This document shows, one piece after another, positions 13,381 to 23,843 of a stretch of 64,000 bases of DNA (position 1 is the first letter of the stretch; the number at the start of each line of letters is the position of its first letter). The DNA is from Palaemon carinicauda. Its lineage: Eukaryota > Arthropoda > Malacostraca > Decapoda > Palaemonidae. A program made the translations under genes and the position numbers. The stretch is from assembly GCF_036898095.1 (NCBI RefSeq), contig NC_090729.1, forward strand, positions 63,266,758-63,330,757. Reading direction: 5' to 3'. The notes under the pieces were generated by a model. It was not told where the DNA came from. It saw nothing but the letters and a program-made list of their open reading frames with translations, and made no database searches.

Positions 13381-13504
13381 GATTTACCAAAGTGCCTCAC
13401 TGTGATCTACTTCACCTTCAAATCACAAGTATTCTCCCTTCAATGATAGTTATCATAAAGGATAGATGTCTTGCCTTACTTAATATTATATCATCTCTCA
13501 GAAT

Positions 13505-13715
13505 TTGATAAACTGGAGAAAAAGGGCAGCAAGTCTAGCTTGTGCTGACGAATTTTCTTTTCTCGTCGATCCATTGTCTTCTCTTCTCCCCCCTGCTTCT
13601 TCTTTGGTAAATTCTAGGGTCCCATTGTGTTATTCTCCTTGTCCATATGTTGTCTGTCATTCTCATTATATGTCCTGCCCATGTCCATTTCCTTTTCTTA
13701 CATGTTAGAATATAC
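13505..13715 (-). pseudogene. LINE C-terminal fragment (RTE-like tail)
   Basis: In overlapping frames the minus strand reads W-T-W-A-G-H-I, then M-R-M-T-D-N, a W-x-R-R-I-T-x-W step and an R-R-x-W-I-D-E stretch. This pattern is typical of the conserved domain after the RT of RTE-like and related LINEs. Several frame breaks are present. No RT core lies nearby. Short, inactive fragment. Confidence 0.5.
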
Positions 13716-13729
13716 TCTATATAGATACT

Positions 13730-14350
13730 AGGTTGGCCAGGGCACTAGCCACATGTTGAGATACTACCGCTAGAGAGTTATGGGTTTTTTTGACTGGCCA
13801 AACAGTACTATATTGTAGCATGCTCCATAGTTACTGTTCATTTCCCCTTTTGCCTACACACACACACACTGAATAGTCTGGCGTATTCTTTACATATTCT
13901 CTTCTGTACTCATACACCTGACAACACTAAGATTACCAAACAATCCTTCTTCACCCAACGGGTTACTGCACTGTAATTGTTCAGTGTACACTTTTCTCTT
14001 GCTAATGGTAGAAGGGACTCTAGCTATGGTAAGCAGCTCTTCTAGGAGAAGAACAATCCAAAATCAAACCATTGTTTTGAGTAGTGTCATAGCCTCTGTA
14101 CCATTTTCTTCCATTGCCTTGGGTTAGAGTTCTCTTGCTTGAGGGTACACTCGGGCACACTATTCTATCTTATTTCCCTTTCTCTTGTTTTGTTAGTGTT
14201 TATAGTTTATAAAGGAGATATTTATTTTAATGCTGTTACTCTTCTTAGAAATTTATTTTTTCCCTGTTTTCTTTCCTACTGTGCTATTTTCCCTGTTGGA
14301 GCCCCTGGGCTTATAGCATTGTGCTTTTCCAACTATGGTTGTAGCTTAGC
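13730..14350 (+). mobile_element. Internally deleted derivative of the copy-A LINE family (5' UTR joined to 3' end)
   Basis: Bases 13730-14180 align with the LINE 5' UTR at 2300-2760 (GGTTGGCCAGGGCA start; GTTCTCTTGCTTGAGGGTAC block). Bases 14185-14350 align with the LINE 3' UTR ending GCTTATAGCATTGTGCTTTT and a short TAA-type tail. The whole ORF2 is missing. Both ends needed for expression and RT recognition are kept, so it could have moved in trans as a non-autonomous element. Confidence 0.75.
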
Positions 14351-14639
14351 AATTAATAATAGTTTGTTCTCGTAGTGTCAATATTGCTCTTTTTCTCTCG
14401 TAGTGTTATTCTTATCATTGTTCTTTCAATAACTATTTGAGTTATAACTAGCCTATGTTCTAAGACTGCAAGTGTCTGATGCATAAGTTAATACTGGTAA
14501 GACCATCTAATTAAATACTATCAAATATTATTATCATGTTATGCCAAATTAGTCATTTATTTTAGTCATGCCTTTGGTAACTTGCTGTTAGCCGTTTTCT
14601 TCCAGTAGCTTCTAAGTTGGCGTTCCAAAATAACTTTTT
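14351..14639. other. No gene recognised
   Basis: AT-rich spacer between the deleted LINE and the 5'-truncated RTE-like LINE. Nothing identifiable. Confidence 0.5.
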
Positions 14640-14641
14640 TA

Positions 14642-16033
14642 TGGGCGGAATATTTTGAAAGTTTACTGAATGTTGAGGATAATAGGGAGGCAGATATAAT
14701 TGCTGTTGCAGGTGTTGAGGTGCCAGTGATGGGAGATGAGAATGAGAGAGCGATTACAATAGATGAAGTAAAGAGAGCACTAGATGAAATGAGAGTAGGA
14801 AAAGCATCTGGTATGGATGGTGTGAGAGCTGAGATGTTGAAGGAAGGGGGTGTGACTGTACTTGAATGGTTGGTGAGATTGTTTAATATGTGTTTTGTGT
14901 TGTCAATGGTACCAGTAGATTGGGTTTGTGCATGTATTGTACCACTATATAAGGGTAAGGGAGATGTGCATGAGTGTTGTAATTCAAGAGGTATTAGTTT
15001 GTTAACCGTAGTTGGAAAAGTGTATGGTAGAGTAATGATTAATAGGATCAAGGATAAAACAGAGAATGCAATCTTAGAAGTACAGGGTGGTTTTTAGAAG
15101 AGGTAGGGGTTGTATGAATCAGATTTTTACAGTAAGGCAGATATGTGAGAAATATTTAGCAAAATGTATGGAGGTGTATGTTGCGTTTATGGATCTGGAG
15201 AAAGCGTATGATAGAGTTGATAGGGAAGCAATGTGGAATGTGGTGAGGTTATATGGAGTTGGTGGAAGGTTGTTGCAAGCAGTGAAAAGTTTCTACAAAG
15301 GTAGTAAAGCATCTGTTAGGATAGGAAATGAAATGAGTGATTGGTTTCCGGTGAGAGTGTGGCTGAGACAGGGATGTGTGATGTCGCCGTGGTTGTTTAA
15401 CTTGTATGTTTGTGGAGTGGTGAGAGAGGTGAATGCTCGAGTGCTTGGACGAGGATTAAAACTGGTTGACGAGAATGATCATGAATGGGAGGTAAATCAG
15501 TTGTTGTTTGCGGATGATACTGTACTGGTTGCAGACACAGAAGAGAAGCTTGGCCGATTAGTGACAGAATTTGGAAGAGTGTGTGAGAGAAGGAAGTTGA
15601 GAGTTAATGTGGGTAAGAGTAAGGTTATGAAATGTACGAGAAGGGAAGGTGGTGCAAGGTTGAATGTCATGTTGAATGGAGAGTTACTTGAGGAGGTGGA
15701 TCAGTTTAAGTACTTGGGGTCTGTTGTTGCAGAAAATGGTGGACTGGAAGCAGATTTACGTCAGAGAGTGAATGAAGGTTGCAAAGTGTTGGGAGCAGTT
15801 AAGGGGGTAGTAAAAAATAGAGGGTTGGGCATGAATGTTAAGAGTGTTCTATATGAGAAAGTGATTGTACCGACTGTGATGTATGGATCGGAGTTGTGGG
15901 GAATGAGAGTGATGGAGAGACAGAAATTGAATGTGTTTGAGATGAAGTGTCTAAGGAGTATGGCTGGTGTATCTCGAGTAGATAGGGTTAGGAACGAAGT
16001 GGTGAGAGTGAGAATGGGTGTATGAAATGAGTT
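14642..16033 (+). pseudogene. RTE-like reverse transcriptase (first part)
   Basis: The sequence opens with a W-A-E-Y-F-E-S-L-L-N type segment, then G-K-A-S-G-M-D-G-V (RT motif 0/1 region) in 14720-15097. One extra T near 15092 shifts the frame. The reading resumes in 15087-16025 with F-M-D-L-E-K-A-Y-D-R-V, Q-G-C-V-M-S-P-W-L-F, the catalytic L-L-F-A-D-D-T and G-K-S-K-V-M, followed by the thumb and connector region. A TGA at 16023 breaks the frame just before the Gypsy insertion. The RT copies element RNA at the nicked target. Defective through the shift, the stop and the insertion. Confidence 0.85.
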
Positions 16034-16278
16034 TGTACCAACCGTGTGTCACACAATTGTACATAATTATTTTGTATATATTATGCTTGTATCTGCGCTC
16101 TTCCCTCGCACTAAAAAGAACCTGAATGATCATGTCTCCGGTAACATTGTCTGTCTTTCGAACATGTTATGTCCTGTTGCCTTGAGGTTTTGTATATAAA
16201 GGAGAGTGTTCCTTAATAAATAACTCAGTTGATTGCTTCCTGCCTTTGAGTTCACAACCCTCTCTCGGCTCCGTCACA
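16034..16278 (+). repeat. 5' LTR of the CsRn1-type Gypsy
   Basis: 245 bp, TGTACC...GTCACA. It contains TATATAAAGGAG (TATA-like) near 16192 and AATAAATAA (poly(A) signal) near 16216. It lacks a 9-bp segment TTTGCTCTG that the 3' LTR has after CTCCGG. Confidence 0.95.
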
Positions 16279-16279
16279 T

Positions 16280-16290
16280 TGGTGACCCCG
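16280..16290 (+). other. Primer binding site, tRNA-Trp-like
   Basis: TGGTGACCCCG starts one base after the 5' LTR and complements the 3' end expected for a eukaryotic tRNA-Trp. CsRn1-clade elements are known for tRNA-Trp priming. The match ends after 11 bases. Confidence 0.75.
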
Positions 16291-16352
16291 GAAGTCGACT
16301 CGCTCCCACTGCCTTCCACCCCTACCTCCCTCGCCCCTCCATCGTTGGTACT

Positions 16353-17130
16353 ATGACGGACTCTACTACAGCAGTTGGCGCTGCGGCCGCCCCATTGAAA
16401 CTTTTACCGTTCGCCAGCGGAGAGGCATTTGCTTGGTTTCAGCGCGCAGAAGTCCAGTTTCGCATCAACGGCGTGACTCGCTCAACCACAAAAGCAGATT
16501 ATGTTCTCGCGGCGATACCCGAGGACACCTTCCCGGAAATATCCGACTGGCTTTGTTAACAAGGAGACACGCCAATAGCGTATGACGCCCTCAAAACATA
16601 CCTTCTGCAGCAGTACTCGCCATTGCCAGCCGCCCATATAGAAAGCTTTTTCAGCTCTCGCAACAACCGTTTGGGGACCAAAGGGCTTCGCTTGCCCTCA
16701 GGGAAATGACCAGTATCGCTCACCTTCAACCTGCCGCAGACGGCTCTCCTCGTGAGGTATACCCGGACCTATACGCGCTGCCATACCCGATGTCGATAGT
16801 TTACCCATAAAGGACTTGATGACCAAAACCGACGCCCTTATGGACAGCCACTTCAAGACCTCCATCAACGCCTCCACCCCTGACGAAAAGGATGCCTATT
16901 CAACGTCAACTGAAGCTGACATGAATGCCGTAGGACATACACGCCCAGACCGTGACGTGCCGAAGCAGAGACAAAGCCGCCCACCACCCACCAATCGCTC
17001 GCGCCCCAACAAACGACTTCTACAGCCACTTACTACCTCCCATCCGCCGCAGTTTTGCTACTACCACTTCAGATTCGGGGCAAATGCGAAGAAATGTGCC
17101 GAGGATTGTCAGTGGCCAAAAAACGTGTAA
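16353..17130 (+). pseudogene. Gag of the CsRn1-type Gypsy, broken
   Basis: The likely start is the ATG at 16353, in frame from the leader. The capsid-like N terminus (F-A-S-G-E-A-F-A-W-F-Q-R pattern) stops at a TAA at 16557, continues in the same frame to about 16700, then shifts. The last part (16816-17130) ends with an unusual zinc finger, C-Y-Y-H-F-R-F-G-A-N-A-K-K-C-A-E-D-C, which is a CHCC rather than CCHC type and is the hallmark of CsRn1 Gag. Not functional. Confidence 0.85.
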
Positions 17131-20100
17131 GTAGGCCATCGCTCGTGGCGGAGGCCCCCTGTGTTTCTAATCTTTTCTTTTTACAGGATGCAGGAACGGG
17201 CGTGCGATTTTTGGTAGACACGAGTGCTTGTCGTTCTCTTTTGCCAAGGAAACTCTTCAAGACACGACGTAGTCTGTCTACATCTGCCGACGTCTGCTTA
17301 GTAGCTGCCAACGGATCTGCGATACCCACCTACGGTTACGAGAACCTCACATTATCATTCGGAAACAGTAAATTCAATTGGAAGTTTCTCGTTGCTGACG
17401 TCACAATGCCAATCCTCGGTGCGGATTTCCTCTCTCGTTTCCACCTTCTGGTCGATGTCGCCCACCGACGATTGGTCAACGCAGACTCGTACTTGTCGAC
17501 ACCTCTTCAACCCGCCCCCTCTAACCTCGCTCTCCACATTAGCGCACCCACGGATGCCTACGCCCACCTTCTCACGTTGTACCCGGAAATTTTCCGTCCA
17601 GAACTTCGCCAAACGCCCACTGTTTCTGCCAAGCACGGTATTTATCACCATATCAAGACGACGGGACCCCCAGTCTTCGCAAAATTCAGACGTCTGGCAC
17701 CGGAACGATTGGCAGCCGCCAAACAGACGTTCGCCGAAATGGAGGAAATGGGCCTTTCCAAAAGGCCTCCAGCCCATGGTCGTCACCCTTACACATCGTT
17801 CTGAAGAAAGACGGCTCCCTCCGTCCGTGCGGGGATTACAGGCGCCTGAACATGCAAACAGAAGCGGATCACTACCCCCTCCCAAACATAGCCGACGTGA
17901 CCTCCTACCTGCACAAAGCAAAGGTTTTCTCTACGCTCGATCTCCTGAAGGGGTATTATCAGGTGCCTATGAACCCAGAAGACATCCCCAAGACTGCCAT
18001 CACCACTCCGTTTGGTATATACACCTTCAATTACTCCTGTTTTGGCCTTCGTAATGCTGGGGCCACGTTTCAACGTCTCATGGATGGCATCTTAGGGGAC
18101 CTCCCTTTCTGTGTATGTTATGTGGACGACATACTTGTGTTCTCCTCAAAAGAGAAACACCTCCGTCACCTGCGCATCGTGCTCGACCGCCTGCAACAAA
18201 ACGGCCTTGTAGTCCGGTATGACAAGTGTACCTTTGGCGCCAACGAAGTGTCGTTCTTAGGGCACCGCATCACTCTTGAAGGTGTCCACCCCCTCCCTGA
18301 GAAGGTAGCAGCCGTTCAGAACTTCCCCGTGCCCTCGACCGTCAAAGCTCTGCAGGAATTCTTGGGCATGATCAACTATTATCACCGTTTTCTGCCAGCC
18401 ATTGCCGCCACTCTTGCTCCCCTCTACGCCTCCCTCAAGGGCAAGCCGAAGGACCTGAAGTGGGGTCTCCTTCAAGATGCAGCCTTCTGCAATGCAAAGA
18501 AGGCCCCATCAACTGCTGCGGCTCTCACTTTTCCTATTCCACATGCCCCTCTCCTTCTCTCCACCGATGCCAGCGACGTCGCTATTGGTGCAGTACTCGA
18601 GCAGGTGGTCAACGGCTCGCCTTGCCTATTGGCCTTCTTCAGCAAAAAACTGTCCAAGGCAGAATCGGGTTATTCTACCTTCGATCGAGAATTGCTGGCG
18701 GTGCACTTGGCTGTCCGTCACTTTCGCCATTTCTTAGAAGGTACGCCCTTCGTCATTCGCACAGACCACATGCCTCTGGTGCACGCCTTTATTCGACAGT
18801 CTGATGCCTGGTCCGCCCGGCAACGCCGACATCTCTCCGCCGTGGCTGAATACAATTGCACCCTTCAATACGTCCCTGGGAAAATGAATCCCGTTGCCGA
18901 TGCCCTGTCAAGAAACACGTTGGCTGCCGTTCAACTGAGATTGGATTACAACGCCCTGGCTGAAGTCCAACGACAGGATCCAGAGTATCAAGCATGTAGG
19001 ACATCCTGCACGTCCCTCCGTTGGGAAGACTTTCCCCTCGAAGACTCCAACACCACCCTCCTCTGTGACGTCAGTACTGGCAGACTGCGACCTTGGATTC
19101 CTGCTCCCATGCGCCGACAGGTGTTTGATTTCATTCAGGGCCTTTCACATCCCTCGTGCCGTTCTACTGCACAGCTGCTGAAGGCAAAGTTCATTTGGCA
19201 CGGCATTTCTAAGGATGCTAAGGATTGGGTCCGCGCCTGTATGTCTTGCCAAACTTCCAAAGTACATCGACACACGAATTCAGGAGTGGGCACCTTTCCT
19301 CAACCTCAGCGTCGTTTCGCACATTTTCACGTCGACGTTGTAGCCCCCTACCCACATCACAAGGACATCGTTACCTGTTTACCATCATCGACCGCTCCAC
19401 CCGTTGGCCTGAAGCCATTCCCATGGAAACTGCAACGTCCGCCTCATGTACATCTGCCTTACTCTCTGGATGGATTGCAAGATTTGGTATCCCTGAACAT
19501 ATTACTTCTGACCGGGGAACCACTTTCACCTCTCAATTGTGGACATCATTAGCGAATCTCCTGGGCATCACCCTACATTAGACAACGGCCTACAACCCCG
19601 CTGCCAATGGAATGGTTGAACATTTTCATCGCACCCTCAAAGCAGCTTTGATGTCCCGCTGCAAGGATTCAAACTGGTTTACTCAGCTTCCCTGGGTCCT
19701 CCTGGGACTAAGGACCACTCCTAAAGACGCCCTCGACGTCTCGGCAGCTGAAATGGTGTATGGCGATCCGCTGGTCGTCCCTGCTGAATTTTTTCCTTCT
19801 ACAACCTCCTCCGACGATCTCCAGCGCATACGCCACGTCGTGGGAAAATTTACTCCATGCCGCCAGACTTACAAGCCCCCAGCGAGGCATCACATACCAA
19901 CAGACTTGCACTCTGCAACGCACGTCTTCCTACGCAACGACACTACCAAGCCACCACTAACGCCCCCTTACACGGGCCCTTTCCTTGTGATCCGACGCAG
20001 TCCGAAAGCATTCCTACTAAACATTCGTGGCAAAGAAGACTGGGTCTCCATTGATCGTCTAAAACCTGCTTATCTCTTGCCAGATGACCCGCCTACAGTT

Positions 20101-20154
20101 CGCCTCTCTAGATCAGGGCGCCCTCTTTTAACTTCTACAGTCTGTCATTTTTAG
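17055..20154 (+). pseudogene. Pol of the CsRn1-type Gypsy: protease, RT, RNase H, integrase; broken
   Basis: 17055-17804 carries the protease (F-L-V-D-T-S-A with Ser in place of the catalytic-loop Gly, then I-L-G-A-D-F-L) and the start of RT. A frameshift near 17765 moves the frame. 17852-19552 carries RT (F-S-T-L-D-L-L-K-G-Y-Y, catalytic Y-V-D-D), RNase H (S-T-D-A-S-D, R-T-D-H) and the integrase zinc domain. A second shift near 19340-19375 is followed by the integrase core with D-R-S-T-R and S-D-R-G-T-T. A Gln codon has become TAG at 19579. The remainder 19582-20154 holds Y-N-P-A-A-N-G-M-V-E and the C-terminal domain, ending at TAG. At least three lesions in pol. Confidence 0.9.
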
Positions 20155-20165
20155 GGGGGGAGCCA
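20153..20165 (+). other. Polypurine tract
   Basis: AGGGGGGGAG followed by CCA lies directly before the 3' LTR and would prime plus-strand DNA synthesis. Confidence 0.7.
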
Positions 20166-20419
20166 TGTACCAACTGTGTGTCACACAATTGTACATAATT
20201 ATTTTGTATATATTATGCTTGTATCTGCACTCTTCCCTCGCACTAAAAAGAACCTGAATGATCATGTCTCCGGTTTGCTCTGTAACATTGTCTGTCTTTC
20301 GAACATGTTATGTCCTGTTGCCTTGAGGTTTTGTATATAAAGGAGAGTGTTCCTTAATAAACAACTCAGTTGATTGCTTCCTGCCTTTGAGTTCACAACC
20401 CTCTCTCGGCCCCGTCACA
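20166..20419 (+). repeat. 3' LTR of the CsRn1-type Gypsy
   Basis: 254 bp, TGTACC...GTCACA, followed by AGTT. It matches the 5' LTR except for four transitions and a 9-bp insertion. Confidence 0.95.
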
Positions 20420-20423
20420 AGTT

Positions 20424-20670
20424 AGCAGCTAGAGTGGATATGAATGTGTTGAGGTGGTTTGGCCATGTTGAGATAATGGAAAACACCTGTCTGCTAAAGA
20501 AGGTGATGAATGCAAGAGTTGATGGGAGAAGTACAAGAGGAAGGCCAAGGTTTGGGTGGATGGATGGAGTGAAGGAAGCTCTGGGTGATAGGAGGATAGA
20601 TGTGAGAGAGGCAAGAGAGCATGCTAGAAATAGGAATGAATGGCGAGCGATTGTGACGCAGTTCCGGTAG
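20424..20670 (+). pseudogene. RTE-like LINE C-terminal domain (second part)
   Basis: The LINE frame resumes after the Gypsy 3' LTR and its AGTT duplication. It contains V-L-R-W-F-G-H-V-E, a G-R-P-R-F-G-W-M-D-G-V-K-E-A-L segment and R-N-E-W-R-A-I-V before TAG at 20668-20670. This is the conserved tail after RT in RTE/BovB-like elements. It is continuous in frame with the part that ends at 16033 once the Gypsy and one AGTT are set aside. Confidence 0.82.
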
Positions 20671-20940
20671 GCCCTGCTGCTTCCTCCGATGCCTTAGATG
20701 ACCGCGGAGGTAGCAGCAGTAGGGGATTCAGCATTATGAAGCTTCATCTGTGGTGGATAACGGGGGAGGGTGGGCTGTGGCACCCTAGCAGTACCAGCTG
20801 AACTCAGTTGAGTCCCTTGTTAGGCTGGGAGGAACGTAGAGAGTAGAGGTCCCCTTTTTTGTTTTTGTTTCATTTGTTGATGTCGGCTACCCCAAACAAT
20901 TGGGGGAAGTGCCTTGGTATATGTATGTATATATATTTTA
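20671..20940 (+). repeat. RTE-like 3' UTR with hairpin
   Basis: A strong hairpin (CTGCTGCTTCCTCCG pairing with CGGAGGTAGCAGCAG, about 20675-20722) sits just after the stop codon. The rest is a GC-richer UTR containing ACCCCAAACAATTGGGGGAA near 20890, itself a small inverted repeat, and a TATG/TATA tail. Such 3' structures are what LINE RTs recognise. Confidence 0.72.
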
Positions 20941-21347
20941 ATGATGTAATCCTTAATTAATTGCTGATAGTTTACACAAATTATAAGACATTATTCTTAG
21001 TTTGTTAAAGATCAGTGAACGCCATTTTCTCTGATGATCTTAAATGTTATGTTTATAAAATTTGTGGTTTTTTTTGAGAAAATTAAAGAGAGGAAGAAGT
21101 CGCGTGTGATTTAATCTATAAAAGTTACTGTCTAACTTTTAGTGACTCATAGTAATGTGTCCATAGTGGTCATTTGGTGCACAGACCCAGGATTAGAACT
21201 ATTGTGCTAGAGTGTGGACGTGTTGTGTCGAGCTCTGCTATTCATGTCCTGAGTCATGTTTTAGCTTTGTGTTTCTCGCTTAGAATATCATTGAAAAGAT
21301 ATTAGTTAGTCTTATGGAGAAACCTAAGTGATAAGAAACAGTTCACC
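20941..21347. other. No gene recognised; probably LINE 5' leader near the end
   Basis: AT-rich. The part just before 21348 may be the 5' UTR of the next LINE, but nothing proves it. Confidence 0.4.
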
Positions 21348-21887
21348 ATGTCTGCTCCTAACTATGTATGCTTCAAATGTAATGAAAGGATGGAGAACGG
21401 AAAAAAATGGGTAGTATGTGAATGTAAAAGACTACCATAAGAGATGGGTGCATACAGTGACAGCCATAATTGAGATTGACTGGAATAACCTAGATTGGTT
21501 ATACCCTCAGTGCGTAAATGAAGCCAGACAAAACAATTTAGTAATATCCAAATCAAAGGAAGATGTAAACATGAGTAATCTGGCCCTGAACGAACAAGAT
21601 GCGAAAATAGATGACTTAGAAAACAAACTTTTGGACATTGGTGCAGACGCAGCAAATTCCACCCAGATCACCAACCTCACAGAGAAAGTTAGCATTCTTG
21701 CAATGAGTATAGAATCATTTAAAGCAACACCTCAAACATTGATAGACCCAAAACCAGAGAAACAGTCATTTGCTGACAAAGTTGAGGAAAAAAACCTGTT
21801 GATAATTAAATCAACTAATACAACAACTAAAATTACTGAAAGAAAACGTGAGGTTAAACAAGGACTTAAAGACATTAGTATACTAAA

Positions 21888-22975
21888 GGGTAGGCTCCAC
21901 TTTGTAAGGGTGCCAATTATAAAAATATTTGCCAAAAATACACTAATCAAGACAGGCTAATGAAATTTTCAGGCATTATTAGCACTATAATAACGCATAT
22001 CCTCTGTGAGTTTTATCATCCTAAAGAGAAAATAAATGATTTTATAAAAAAAAATGTGAAATTCAGTGCCCATTGTACGAAAAGTTATTTTGTGATCGGT
22101 GAGAAACTACTGTCTTGAATAGAAATTCGGTCTGATGGAATGTTGGTATATCCACCTGGCACATGCACACAAAGTTTTATCAAAATCGAACAGTAAATAA
22201 GCACAGAGCAAGAAAAAAACGAGCAACAACTTTAGTGAAAGCCCCCGATGATTGAGGGAATATTTAGAAATAAATATTCCCCAAAAATTCAAATCTTGAT
22301 TTAGGGACAAAACCTTCTGACAGTTTGTAGCTATTATGTCACTTGATAGCCTAAATCATCTAAAAATTATATTATTTAAAGCATAAAAGCAGGACAATCA
22401 AAGAAATGCACCCCTCTCCCGAAAAAAAAAAAACCCGAGAAAAAGCTATTTTTTTCTGAGGACATGAGAAAATGGGAAATAATCTCATAGTCACCCCTAA
22501 AGTGGTTCTCTTTCATGAAATTCATATTAGAAAATGACTTCGACCAATTTTTGAGAGGTAGACTACGAATATTACACAATTACTAATGATATTTCTTATC
22601 TTTACTGTGAACATATGGCACTTCGCCCAACATGCAATGATATATTATATCTACCATAATTTTTATTACAGAAATATTATTATAATCATTATTACTACTA
22701 AAGTTACAAATTTTAAGAGGTAGACTATAAAAATTACACAATTACTAATGATATTTCTTATCTTTACTATGAACCTTTGGGACTTCGCCCAACATGCAAT
22801 GATATAGCCTATGTTATACAAGTTGACGACCATGGGGGACATTATAGAGGCTGGAGATGAATTAAACGTGTATCACGACATTCTGCTAGGCCAAAGGAAG
22901 ACTTTTAGCAAAAAAAAAAAAAAAAAAAAATTAAAAAATTTGACAAAAATCAGCTCTACAAAGTGGAGCCTACCC
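21888..22975. mobile_element. Non-autonomous DNA element with perfect 19-bp terminal inverted repeats
   Basis: The ends are GGGTAGGCTCCACTTTGTA at 21888-21906 and its exact reverse complement at 22957-22975. The total is 1088 bp. It interrupts a LINE ORF1 whose frame reads through cleanly when the element and two A bases are left out, so its boundaries are well supported. The flanks are A-rich (CTAAA / AAAATG), which hides the target duplication. No transposase is visible inside. The superfamily is not assigned. Confidence 0.82.
22557..22805. repeat. Duplicated ~88-bp segment inside the TIR element
   Basis: The segment starting GGTAGACTA and ending CCAACATGCAATGATAT occurs at about 22557-22644 and again at 22717-22805 (offset about 160 bp) with a few differences. 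Confidence 0.8.
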
Positions 22976-23146
22976 AAAATGTTGTTGTTAGCTGTGCAAA
23001 CAATAGGTTCAGAGAAGAGGGGGCAAACAGAATTCACACATTGGTGACTGACACTGAAACGAGAAAAATAAAAAAAATAAAACCCAAAATAATATGTAAT
23101 GTATACAATGATGAGGATGATGTAGTAAATGCTTTGATTAATCAAT

Positions 23147-23730
23147 AGCTGCCTGGACCATATCCAAAATATAGAAGATAAGATAAGTGTAGTCCTGAAG
23201 AAAAATGCCCCAGGGGTGACCACCCACCATGTGCTGAAATGTGATCCTGAAGTTCAGAGGGCCATTCATGATAATGGGGACAAAGTTTCGTTACGATGGG
23301 GTATCTATAACATACGTGTAGGTACTCCACCAAGTGTCAAAGTGTACAAACTGCACAAAGGTAAACAGACCAAGTTACCAAACTGTAAATTCTAGGTACT
23401 GCAATGCTTTTGACTTGGAACTGAAAAGATTAGCGGAAAAAACTGATCATGGTTACTAGGGATGTCATAAACTGCGGCTAAATAAATATACAATCTGTAG
23501 GTAATAAGACTGTTGAAATTAGAGAATTGATAAACGAGAAATATTTAGATATGTTAGCATTATCTGAAACATGGTTGAATAACTTGGACAAGGCAAAGAT
23601 CACTGAAATGACGCCCACCACACATGCCTTCTTTCACATATCGAGAGAAGGTAGGTCTGGTGGGGGTGTCGGACTCCTTATTCATAAAAGTTACTCAAAT
23701 CTCAAAACGTTGAGAAGAATTAGTGCTTAA
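23147..23730 (+). pseudogene. LINE APE endonuclease N-terminal fragment
   Basis: After the ORF1 stop, broken frames lead to an open piece at 23527-23730. It has L-D-M-L-A-L-S-E-T-W-L (the endonuclease catalytic Glu) and G-G-G-V-G-L-L-I-H-K-S, standard APE motifs of CR1/L2/Jockey-type LINEs. The rest of ORF2 (endonuclease core, RT) is absent; the sequence passes directly into a LINE/SINE-type 3' tail at about 23731. Confidence 0.75.
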
Positions 23731-23843
23731 ATACTCTGAACGAACAAGAAAAAACGTCAGTGGAGGTCCTGTAGAGAGCGGGGTTCCCCTGCTGTATGGG
23801 ACCGGAAAAGCAGCCATCAAAGTAAGTAAAGTAAGTAAGTAAA
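23731..23843 (+). mobile_element. LINE or SINE 3' end with (AAGT)n tail
   Basis: A GC-richer block (GTGGAGGTCCTGTAGAGAGC ... GGACCGGAAAAGCAGCC) is followed by AAGTAAGTAAAGTAAGTAAG-type repeats at about 23820-23843. It looks like a retroposon 3' end. Whether it is the true end of the LINE above (with the middle deleted) or a separate insertion is not clear. Confidence 0.55.

Larger units (their letters stand above)
16034..20419 (+). mobile_element. CsRn1-type Ty3/Gypsy LTR retrotransposon, complete but mutated
   Basis: It has LTRs 16034-16278 and 20166-20419, target duplication AGTT (16030-16033 and 20420-20423), a primer site, gag and pol, and a polypurine tract. The tRNA-Trp-like primer site, the CHCC-type Gag zinc finger and the RT sequence all point to the CsRn1 clade. 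It is inserted in an RTE-like LINE, so it is younger than that LINE. The LTRs differ at four substitutions (all transitions) plus one 9-bp indel. Confidence 0.93.
14640..20940 (+). mobile_element. RTE-like LINE, 5' truncated, split by a Gypsy insertion
   Basis: LINE sequence occupies 14640-16033 and 20424-20940; the Gypsy element 16034-20419 plus a duplicated AGTT lies between. Joining across the insertion keeps the LINE frame. The element ends with a short 3' UTR and a TATG-type tail near 20920-20940, as RTE elements do. The endonuclease and the 5' part of the RT are missing. Confidence 0.82.
21348..23146 (+). pseudogene. LINE ORF1: PHD-like zinc finger and coiled coil, split by a DNA element
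   Basis: An ATG at 21348 opens C-F-K-C...V-V-C-E-C-K, the first half of a PHD-like Cys/His finger. A stop and frame change near 21437 lead into 21418-21887 with Y-H-K-R-W-V-H, a P-Q-C-V step and then a heptad-rich coiled coil (about 21570-21720). The frame is cut at 21888 by a TIR element and resumes at 22976 with V-V-V-S-C-A-N-N-R, ending at TAG at 23144-23146. ORF1 proteins with a PHD finger and coiled coil occur in CR1/L2-group LINEs and bind element RNA. Bases 21888-21960 of the open frame belong to the inserted element. Confidence 0.62.
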
